The notes under the pieces: generated by a model | The model's database searches: none | What the model was told of the DNA's origin: nothing | What the model saw: only the letters and a program-made list of their open reading frames with translations | Assembly: GCA_019114715.1 (NCBI GenBank) | Contig: DXEZ01000088.1 | Span: 1 to 5,100 of the forward strand | DNA: 5,100 bases | Direction: 5' to 3' | Source: Candidatus Sphingobacterium stercoripullorum | GTDB lineage: Bacteria > Bacteroidota > Bacteroidia > Sphingobacteriales > Sphingobacteriaceae | In this document: positions 1-5,100 of the stretch, one piece after another | Layout of the letters: every line of letters begins with the position of its first letter | How positions within the stretch are numbered: the stretch's first letter is position 1 | Program-made: the position numbers and the translations under genes

Positions 1-2124
1 TTTACTGAAAATTTGAGAAAGTTCCTTTTCAGGTATTCCTATCCCATTATCCTCAATTATATAAACCACTAAATTTTCTTCTCGATAGCTGTTTATTTTA
101 ATGCATTGTTCGGGGTGGAAACTTGAATATTTTATCGCGTTTGTTATTAGGTTTAAAAATATTTGATGGAGTGCGCTTTTCTCTCCCCAAATTGGGAGCA
201 GTGTACCTGTTTGAATGATTTTTGTATCTTTCTTATGGATTAAACAAGCTTCTTTACATATTCTATTTATTTGAGAAACCATTGGTGTTGGTTCTTTTTG
301 AAGGTGATGAGATCTACTTCGGCTAAGCTTCATGATATTATCAATAATGCTTTTAATACTTTCTATGCTTTCTAGCATGTTATCATGCCATTTTATCCGT
401 GTGGATATGGGAAGGGTTTTCGAAGAAGATCTTAGAAATTGAAGACCCATTTTTAAGATTGATAAGGGATTTTTTAAATCATGCGATAAGGTATATGTCA
501 GCATCTCAAGCTCATTGTTAAAGCTTTTTAAACTTTCAGTTAGTTTTTCTTGTTCTCTGTTTTTTTCAATAATTGATTCAGATATCATTTGATGTAACCC
601 TTCTAGAAAGTATATTTCATCCTCACCCCAGGGTATGGCCGAGTCTTTAATTTCTTCTTCAAGATTGAGGTTAGAAATATGCTCGGGGCTATTTTTAAAA
701 GTTTGATAAAACGTTTTCAGGTTTATAGTTGTAGAAACGGATTCTTTTCTAAACCATATTGCATAGTGCTCTTTCTCGGTGTCTAAACAATAAGCTATCA
801 AGCCAGCGAAAGGTAAATTGCAACCGATAGTTTCTTCTCTATTAAGCCGAAAGTTATAATCCTTGAAGATTCTTTTATCGCTCTTTTTCTGCAAAAAAAG
901 AATGATTTTTTCTAATTGCTTTTCATTTGGGCTTAGCCCATAATTAAAAACATCTCCATGGTGATAAATTGCCATGCCGTCAGCTTGCATCGACTGGGTT
1001 AAGAGCTCCATATTTTCGGCTAATGCGCAATTGGGAGTCTGAAGTTCTTGCAAGCGCTTAGTCATCAATGTATTGACGTGAAAAAACTTTTCTTTATTGC
1101 TTAAATGAGTTTCTTTTACAATGTTTTCATATTGCCGCATTGCATTTTGTACAATGAATGAACATATTTTTCTACTCTGTTTATCTATTTTTGTTGGAGA
1201 AGTCGAGTAACCTACTAATGCACCCCAAAGTTTTCGGTCTAGAAAAAGAGGGTAACTTATGAATGCGTTTATTCCAATATGCTGTAAATAATGAAAATGC
1301 TGAATAGGTGCAGGTTTAAGTTTTGATGGTAAAGAATCGATATTTTTATTTATCGAAAAGAATTTTTGATTTCGTTTTTTTAAGTCTGGATTGTAGCGAT
1401 AGGGTAGACTTTGATAATATTCAATGACTCTTTCAGAGTATAAAAGATTCGATAAGGTTTTTTGATAGAAAATATTCTGATTTTCAAAGTTGTACTCCGA
1501 TATCGCATGAAGGTGCTGGTGATCTTGTACTTTGAAAACCACTACACTTTCCATTTCTAACCAATTTCCAACTGTTTCACACACCAAGTCCCAATCATTA
1601 AAATACTGACTTTCAAATAAAAATCCAAGTCTTGTCATTTTTGTTGCAGGAATGTATTGTTGGAACTGTTGTTCCCATTCAATATATATAAGATCATTTA
1701 TGGTTGTGAAGTCGAAATAATAGTTCTGACCTTTTATTTTCTCTACAAATATTTGTTTAGGAGTTTTTGTGGAAAACAACTGATTTATAAATTTTAAATG
1801 CTTGTCTGCTAGTTCTGGTAGACAATCATTGTAAAACTTTTCAATACATGAATTGAAATAGTATGTCTCGTTTTTATCCGAGAATTTCATTGCGTCTTCG
1901 CTGATTCCCACTATTTTTAAATTCCTGTCAACAATCAACACATGTCCATATTCCTGCAGGAATGAAGTGGATTTGCACTCGTTAGATTGAACTCCCATAA
2001 GATTTGCTTTCAAAAATCTATTTAATGTTTTTAGCTTTATAATTAACCCTTCAATATTTTTCTTAAAGGATTTGTTTTTCAATTGGGTGTGCTTGGTTTT
2101 GCTTGTTTCTAAGTTTTCAAGCAT
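1..2124 (-). CDS. Phytochrome-like sensor histidine kinase (PAS-GAF-PHY-HisKA-HATPase), C-terminus cut by window edge
   Basis: A sensor kinase that would autophosphorylate on a histidine and pass phosphate to a response regulator; cytoplasmic, with no signal peptide or membrane segment seen. I translated 708 codons from ATG 2124 to the left edge. This is the first start after an in-frame TAA at 2134-2136. Residues 3-44 are a basic helical leader. A PAS domain starts near C50 (LQEYG at 56-60, then a VLIVD strand). GAF spans roughly 150-325 (H276 in QHFHYL, LWG at 299-301). PHY spans roughly 335-510 (WFRKE at 457-461, IPW ending at W499). HisKA carries SHDLKNP with phospho-acceptor H548. HATPase has the N-box around N662 and the G1 box EDNGIGIP (D692, G694, G696). 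The rest of the ATPase domain (F/G2 boxes) lies outside the window. Order and motifs match bacteriophytochromes, but several chromophore-pocket residues are replaced (see findings), so light sensing is uncertain. Kinase activity looks intact as far as visible. Confidence 0.9.
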   Translation of the reverse strand, partial: MLENLETSKTKHTQLKNKSFKKNIEGLIIKLKTLNRFLKANLMGVQSNECKSTSFLQEYGHVLIVDRNLKIVGISEDAMKFSDKNETYYFNSCIEKFYNDCLPELADKHLKFINQLFSTKTPKQIFVEKIKGQNYYFDFTTINDLIYIEWEQQFQQYIPATKMTRLGFLFESQYFNDWDLVCETVGNWLEMESVVVFKVQDHQHLHAISEYNFENQNIFYQKTLSNLLYSERVIEYYQSLPYRYNPDLKKRNQKFFSINKNIDSLPSKLKPAPIQHFHYLQHIGINAFISYPLFLDRKLWGALVGYSTSPTKIDKQSRKICSFIVQNAMRQYENIVKETHLSNKEKFFHVNTLMTKRLQELQTPNCALAENMELLTQSMQADGMAIYHHGDVFNYGLSPNEKQLEKIILFLQKKSDKRIFKDYNFRLNREETIGCNLPFAGLIAYCLDTEKEHYAIWFRKESVSTTINLKTFYQTFKNSPEHISNLNLEEEIKDSAIPWGEDEIYFLEGLHQMISESIIEKNREQEKLTESLKSFNNELEMLTYTLSHDLKNPLSILKMGLQFLRSSSKTLPISTRIKWHDNMLESIESIKSIIDNIMKLSRSRSHHLQKEPTPMVSQINRICKEACLIHKKDTKIIQTGTLLPIWGEKSALHQIFLNLITNAIKYSSFHPEQCIKINSYREENLVVYIIEDNGIGIPEKELSQIFSK

Positions 2125-2168
2125 AAAAATACATTATTAATATGTCCTATCCAAGTAATGTTGCTTTT

Positions 2169-2192
2169 ATTTCATAATGTGGAGTATGAAAT
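2169..2192. promoter_or_regulatory. Inverted repeat upstream of kinase, candidate operator
   Basis: Perfect 8-bp arms ATTTCATA (2169-2176) and TATGAAAT (2185-2192) are separated by 8 bp. The repeat lies 45-68 bp upstream of the kinase start at 2124. Spacing and position fit a dimeric regulator site, but in DNA this AT-rich a repeat of this size can also arise by chance. Function is inferred only. Confidence 0.35.
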
Positions 2193-2321
2193 CTTCTGAT
2201 GAAGGTAGATTGGATTGGCTACGAAGTTTAAACCCTTGACTTGGAGTAAAATGTATTGTCAAGTAGTTTTAATCGTGGTTCATACATAAAGTAAATGAAA
2301 TAACTTTCACTTCAAAATAGG

Positions 2322-2344
2322 CTTCGATACTCATACTCTCGAAG
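2322..2344. repeat. Short inverted repeat enclosing a tandem pentamer
   Basis: Six-bp arms CTTCGA (2322-2327) and TCGAAG (2339-2344) flank an 11-bp centre made of TACTC, A, TACTC. No T-run follows on either strand, so it is not an intrinsic terminator. It could be a small hairpin or a binding site in the kinase/ferritin-like gene spacer; no function is assigned. Confidence 0.3.
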
Positions 2345-2758
2345 AAAAGAATTAGAATAAAGTGCCTATAGTTTATTTTAGAGCTCTCGTTCTACCTTAT
2401 GCACTTTTTACACAATAAATAAATAGCCTTAGGTTGCAAAATATAAGGAAGGACGTGTGACTTATATCTCTCTTCATTCCCTCTTTTTCCAAATCTGAAT
2501 TGCTGGCAATTGATTGAAAAAGAAAATAAACTTAATTCAGCTTATAATTGGTCCAGAAACTGGGGAGTACCATATTTTAAACTAGAATTTTTTATTTATA
2601 AAAAACGACATTCTATCAATCTTAATAAGCTTTATGGAATAAGCAGCAGGTGTTTATTTCTTTTCCTCGAATTGCATTACGTAAAAATATCAAGAATCTG
2701 TAGAAATACTTGTTTTAGAGAATCATAGAACTTATTTCGTATTACTTCTGTTTCTACC

Positions 2759-2775
2759 AATACAATAAATGTATT
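2759..2775. promoter_or_regulatory. Inverted repeat just upstream of ferritin-like gene
   Basis: AATACA (2759-2764) and TGTATT (2770-2775) form perfect 6-bp arms around 5 bp, ending 22 bp before the ATG at 2798. It lies where a promoter or leader would be. Arms this short are expected by chance in such AT-rich DNA, so this is a weak operator candidate. Confidence 0.22.
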
Positions 2776-2797
2776 ATAAAATTAAAAAGAAACTGAT

Positions 2798-3316
2798 ATG
2801 AAGAATAGTAATGAAAAACACAATGGAATGCCTAATTCGCACCTCCATGACTTATTTATTAATGAATTGAAGTATATGTTGAGTGGTGAAAAGCAATTGG
2901 TCGAAGCTCTTGAAGAAATGTCAGAAGTGGCAAAAAATAAAGATCTCAAAGAGGCGTTTAAAAATCATAAAGAGGAATCAGAAGGCCATGTGGATAAATT
3001 GAAGTTGGTTTTCAAGAGCATTGATACCCAAGAGGAGGAGGAAAAGTGTAAGTCCATAGAGAGTTTAATTCAAGAAGGAAAAGCTATGGTTAAGGATTTT
3101 AAAGATGATGAAGCGTTAGATGCAGCATTGATAGCTGCGGCTCAAAAAATCGAACACTATGAAATAGCTTCTTATGGTAGTTTAGTTACCTACGCTGAAT
3201 TAATGAACCACGATAAAGCTAAGGAAATTCTTAAGGAAATTCTTTCGGAAGAAAAAGAAGCTGATGAGAAACTTACAGATATTGCCATGTCTCATGTTAA
3301 TAAACTAGAAGAATAA
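2798..3316 (+). CDS. yciF: YciF/DUF892-family ferritin-like protein
   Basis: A 172-residue soluble four-helix protein of the YciF/YciE (DUF892, PF05974) ferritin-like family. Members are typically stress-induced; their biochemical role is not firmly established. Recognition rests on the near-signature block DAALIAAAQKIEHYEIASYG (108-127), which is almost the same in E. coli YciF as I remember it, and on LHDLFINELKYMLSGEKQL (16-34) and the EEKEADEKLTDIA segment (151-163). Probable di-metal ligands, by analogy to the family, are E31, E60 and/or H64, E119, E122 and E152. Length is typical of the family and no signal peptide or cysteine-rich region is seen. The start at 2798 is supported by an in-frame TAA at 2783-2785 with no other ATG between. 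The leader is A-rich and lacks a Shine-Dalgarno sequence. The gene appears monocistronic, with its own terminator 75 bp after the stop. The symbol marks the family; assignment as an E. coli yciF ortholog rather than yciE is not proven. Confidence 0.93.
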   Translation: MKNSNEKHNGMPNSHLHDLFINELKYMLSGEKQLVEALEEMSEVAKNKDLKEAFKNHKEESEGHVDKLKLVFKSIDTQEEEEKCKSIESLIQEGKAMVKDFKDDEALDAALIAAAQKIEHYEIASYGSLVTYAELMNHDKAKEILKEILSEEKEADEKLTDIAMSHVNKLEE

Positions 3317-3391
3317 AATAATAGATACTTGTTGCCTTTACTTTCATGAAAGAGTGGACGGTGAAAGTGAGAAGAATGAGTATTTGTTTTT

Positions 3392-3433
3392 ATGTCCTGC
3401 GTCTAAATAAGTTTTAGATTGCAGGACATTTTT
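3392..3433 (+). terminator. Strong intrinsic terminator after ferritin-like gene
   Basis: A perfect 9-bp outer stem ATGTCCTGC (3392-3400) pairs with GCAGGACAT (3421-3429). It continues, after a G-T pair and a one-base bulge, into an inner 6-bp stem TCTAAA (3402-3407)/TTTAGA (3413-3418) with a 5-nt loop. A T-run (3429-3433) follows directly on the plus strand. No T-run follows on the minus strand, so it works in one direction only. It closes transcription from 2798-3316. Confidence 0.9.
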
Positions 3434-3500
3434 CATTTATGAATATTCTATATCGTACACAATGTGAAAATTTCTCTGTTTTTTATCTCTTTGCATGTTT

Positions 3501-3523
3501 TTCCTAGGAACAGGTAGCGCTAC
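3501..3523. repeat. Two adjacent perfect 10-bp palindromes
   Basis: TTCCTAGGAA (3501-3510) and GTAGCGCTAC (3514-3523) are each self-complementary and lie 3 bp apart. They differ in sequence, so this is not a tandem repeat. The second is GC-richer than its surroundings. Role unknown: a regulator site, a cruciform-prone spot or chance. Confidence 0.4.
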
Positions 3524-3759
3524 AATTCTGAAACTTTCACCACTGCCACAAGGAAATGAGAACTTGCTTTATATTGTTTGCATTAATTTTAAGAGTAATG
3601 TAGAAGATTGATTGGATAATGAATAATATTGAATTCTTTTTTATAAAAATAAAAGGGAGAGTTGACTCTAAAACTTGTTATGTGAATTTTTAATTGTTTT
3701 CATCTATTTAAGTGTGGAGAGGTTTTTGCTGTACTACAATAGACTTATACAATAATAGT

Positions 3760-3776
3760 ATTCTTACCTTAAGAAT
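3760..3776. promoter_or_regulatory. Inverted repeat upstream of response regulator, candidate operator
   Basis: ATTCTTA (3760-3766) and TAAGAAT (3770-3776) are perfect 7-bp arms around 3 bp, ending 24 bp before the ATG at 3801. The 17-bp span and the location suit a LuxR/NarL-type dimer site (possible autoregulation) or a leader hairpin. Purely inferred. Confidence 0.3.
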
Positions 3777-3800
3777 TACATATTTTATTTTGCTCTATTT

Positions 3801-4463
3801 ATGATAAAAATTATTCTTGTTGAAGACCACCAGTTAGTAAGGAACGGTATTAAGCTCCTTTTAGAAGGTCAAAACTATATTAATATTATAACTGAAACAG
3901 GCACAGGACAAGAAGCATTAGCATATTTGAGAGGGGAGGAAGCTCTAGCTATAGATATGGTTGTCACTGATTTGAATATGCCAGATATGGATGGCTGGAG
4001 TTTAACGAAAAAAATCAGAAAAGAATTCCCAGATATAAAAGTGTTGATTTTATCCGCAGTTGATGATTCGGAATCTATTAAGTCAGCTTTTAATAATGGA
4101 GCGCATGGATATTTATTGAAAAATGTTGAATATAATGAGTTGTTGTCTTGCATAAAATTTATCCATAAAGGGGGGAAGTATTTATGTCAGGAATTAGCTT
4201 TTAGGTTTTTAGACTCTTCTACCGAAGGACGAGAGTTGGAAAAAGAGCGGGTTTTTATTATGGAAGAGTTGGATATTTCAGAGCGAGAGCTTGAAGTGTT
4301 GAAGCTTATTGGAGAGGGATTAACTAATATAGAAATTGCGGATCGTATATTTTTAAGCAAACGCACCGTGGAGGGGCATCGACAAAGTTTGATTCGAAAA
4401 ACTAATACGCAAAACACAGCCTCTTTAGTTAAATTTGCCGTTGCAAATGGTTTGTTGGATTAG
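3801..4463 (+). CDS. NarL/LuxR-type two-component response regulator
   Basis: A 220-residue DNA-binding response regulator: an N-terminal receiver (about 2-122) and a C-terminal LuxR-type helix-turn-helix (about 158-218), the usual size for the NarL/FixJ class. All phosphorylation residues are present: acidic pair E8/D9, phospho-acceptor D57 in VVTDLNMPDMDG, switch residue S85 and K107 in GYLLKN. The output domain shows ISERELEVLKLIGEGLTN, then the recognition-helix region LSKRTVEGHRQSLIRKT (185-201). Phosphorylation by a cognate kinase is expected to promote dimerisation and promoter binding; targets are unknown. ATG 3801 is the only plausible start: a TAG at 3756-3758 lies in frame upstream with no ATG between. 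No kinase gene is adjacent. The phytochrome-like kinase is 1.7 kb away on the other strand and has a HisKA domain, whereas NarL-type regulators more often pair with HisKA_3 kinases, so the partner is uncertain. No terminator is evident right after the stop. Confidence 0.95.
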   Translation: MIKIILVEDHQLVRNGIKLLLEGQNYINIITETGTGQEALAYLRGEEALAIDMVVTDLNMPDMDGWSLTKKIRKEFPDIKVLILSAVDDSESIKSAFNNGAHGYLLKNVEYNELLSCIKFIHKGGKYLCQELAFRFLDSSTEGRELEKERVFIMEELDISERELEVLKLIGEGLTNIEIADRIFLSKRTVEGHRQSLIRKTNTQNTASLVKFAVANGLLD

Positions 4464-4952
4464 CTGATGAATCATTTGTTTGTAATTGTTTCTTAGCTTG
4501 TTTTGAGAAAGTAAATCCGGAGTTGTTAAATTATAGTGAGTTAACAACACTCTCGAAAAGGTTAGGATGGCTAATCTGGGGGGGCGGTAGAAACAAGCCG
4601 TTTTATGGAGGGATTATTTTAGATCTAAACACTATTGAGCCTAAGGGGCTATACAGTTAAGGTTTATATTTCAATTTACACCAATGAGCGCAAGCTTATG
4701 TAGCAATTTGCTTTGTATTAAATTAAGATGTAGAAAGAAATAGAATGCGTAATTAGAATTAAGAAATTGAATTATCTGTCCAGCAAACTTTTAAAAATAG
4801 CAAAGATATTTACCACTATAAAATTAAATTACCACTAGGAGAATATTTAATAAGCTAACTTCGTAGGGAAGATACGTCGAATTATCGATGATGAGAAAAG
4901 CCCCTTTCATAAAACATTTAAATTTTGTTTTTTTGTATAAAGGAATATTGAT
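4464..4952. other. Gene-poor stretch with a start-less open frame
   Basis: These 489 bp contain no convincing gene. A plus-strand frame is open from 4433 (inside the regulator gene) to TAA 4658-4660 without an ATG, and encodes a glycine-rich stretch around a G7 run (4578-4584). An inverted repeat GTTGTTAA (4522-4529)/TTAACAAC (4541-4548) with an 11-nt centre lacks a following T-run, so it is not a clear terminator. A 9-bp direct repeat lies at 4810-4837 and a 6-bp inverted repeat AAAACA (4911-4916)/TGTTTT (4926-4931) precedes the next gene. The region may be a decayed gene plus the promoter of the gene at 4953. Confidence 0.5.
4810..4837. repeat. Direct repeat TTACCACTA, two copies
   Basis: TTACCACTA occurs at 4810-4818 and again at 4829-4837, a period of 19 bp (roughly two helical turns), in AT-rich DNA about 115 bp upstream of the ATG at 4953. 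Paired identical boxes on one face of the helix can be regulator sites; no function is shown. Confidence 0.35.
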
Positions 4953-5100
4953 ATGCAGAGTCAAAAATTAAACAGTTTGCAATTAGAGTTGCTTAAAGTC
5001 TACTCTTTTGAGCCGAGTAAGGAGGATTTACTTGTGATAAGGGATTTTGTTGCCAAGCATTTCTCGGACAAGTTATTGAAAAACGTACAGAACGCTATCG
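4953..5100 (+). CDS. Short putative antitoxin (PIN-toxin partner type), 3' end outside window
   Basis: The first 49 codons of a gene that runs off the right edge. The start ATG 4953 follows an in-frame TAA at 4938-4940 and is preceded, 8 bp away, by AAAGGA (4939-4944), a Shine-Dalgarno-like stretch not seen before the other genes. The visible protein is helical and charged: LNSLQLELLKVYSFEPSKED (6-25), then LLVIRDFVAKHFSDKLL (26-42). The pattern QxELLKxYS, about ten residues, then [IL]xxxLAxxFxxK resembles, from memory, a family of 70-90-residue proteins encoded just before PIN-domain toxins in Bacteroidota and cyanobacteria. If so, it would neutralise a toxin encoded immediately to the right. 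The diagnostic C-terminal half and the toxin are not in the window, so the function is a moderate-confidence guess; the coding call is firmer. Confidence 0.62.
   Translation, partial: MQSQKLNSLQLELLKVYSFEPSKEDLLVIRDFVAKHFSDKLLKNVQNAI

Larger units (their letters stand above)
2125..2797. other. Divergent intergenic region between kinase and ferritin-like gene
   Basis: This 673-bp AT-rich stretch separates two divergently transcribed genes and should hold both promoters. I found no clean match to the Bacteroidota promoter (TTG, then about 20 bp, then TAnnTTTG) on either strand. It contains short inverted repeats at 2169-2192, 2322-2344 and 2759-2775. The only sizeable open frame (2510-2728, plus) starts with TTG and has an unconvincing composition. 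No RNA gene, insertion sequence or riboswitch was recognised. At 673 bp it is long for a bacterial spacer, so a decayed gene or a small RNA is possible, but nothing shows it directly. Confidence 0.6.
3435..3800. other. Gene-free stretch before response regulator
   Basis: No open frame of note on either strand. It holds two adjacent palindromes (3501-3523) and an inverted repeat at 3760-3776. Near-matches to the Bacteroidota -7 element (for example TATTGTTTGC around 3573) have wrong internal spacing and no proper -33 TTG. The promoter of the regulator must lie here but cannot be placed. Confidence 0.55.

Noticed and set aside
685..756. Shortened PHY tongue in the kinase
   Set aside because: At first PRxSF seemed deleted, but aligning PEHIS (480-484) with PRxSF makes the W457-W499 distance close to that of DrBphP, so the tongue is substituted, not clearly shortened.
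2510..2728. Plus-strand open frame of 72 codons in the kinase/ferritin-like spacer
   Set aside because: It starts with TTG, has no initiation context, and its translation is rich in Ile, Lys, Phe and Tyr as expected from random AT-rich DNA with no recognisable motif.
3563..3585. Bacteroidota-type promoter around TATTGTTTGC
   Set aside because: There are three rather than two bases between TA and TTTG, the upstream TTG is far too close, and it lies over 200 bp from the regulator start.
3875..4417. Minus-strand open frames at 3875-4153 and 4187-4417
   Set aside because: They are antisense to the well-supported response regulator and show no family features of their own.
4428..4466. Possible programmed -1 frameshift from the regulator into the start-less frame ending at 4660
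   Set aside because: The 30-bp overlap has no canonical slippery heptamer in the regulator frame, and the regulator already ends at the normal length for its class.
4520..4560. Terminator after the response regulator
   Set aside because: The GTTGTTAA/TTAACAAC dyad is AT-rich and is followed by ACTCTCG, not by a T-run.
4643..4906. Inverted match AAGGGGCT (4643-4650) and AGCCCCTT (4899-4906) as ends of a small mobile element
   Set aside because: Only 8 bp match, there is no target-site duplication and no coding or structural content between them to support an element.

Overview
The window is AT-rich (about one third G+C by eye). It looks like a chromosomal segment of a member of the Bacteroidota. 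The grounds are that the complete genes start after A/T-rich leaders without a Shine-Dalgarno sequence, and that the protein types (phytochrome-like HisKA kinase, YciF/DUF892 ferritin-like protein, NarL-type regulator, short putative antitoxin) are common there. This assignment is an inference; there is no rRNA or other marker gene.

Layout: (1) Positions 2124 to 1, minus strand, hold most of a large phytochrome-like sensor histidine kinase (PAS-GAF-PHY-HisKA-HATPase). Its N-terminus is complete and its last part lies beyond the left edge. (2) A 673-bp divergent intergenic region (2125-2797) carries several short inverted repeats but no convincing gene. (3) Positions 2798-3316, plus strand, encode a YciF/DUF892 ferritin-like four-helix protein, closed by a strong intrinsic terminator at 3392-3433. 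(4) A gene-free stretch (3435-3800) contains two adjacent perfect palindromes and an inverted repeat just before the next gene. (5) Positions 3801-4463, plus strand, encode a NarL/LuxR-type response regulator with all receiver residues intact. (6) A 489-bp gene-poor stretch (4464-4952) holds an open frame with no ATG, a G7 run and a 9-bp direct repeat. (7) Position 4953 to the right edge is the start of a short protein resembling the putative antitoxins that precede PIN-domain toxins in Bacteroidota and cyanobacteria.

The genes look like separate transcription units, not one operon: the kinase is divergent, the ferritin-like gene has its own terminator, and the regulator follows 366 bp after that terminator. 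A loose signalling/stress theme (sensor kinase, stress-type ferritin-like protein, response regulator) is possible but unproven. The most notable point is that the phytochrome keeps the overall fold signature and one pocket histidine, but has lost the DIP motif, the second pocket histidine and the PRxSF arginine of the PHY tongue. It may therefore be a chromophore-free or unusual phytochrome.
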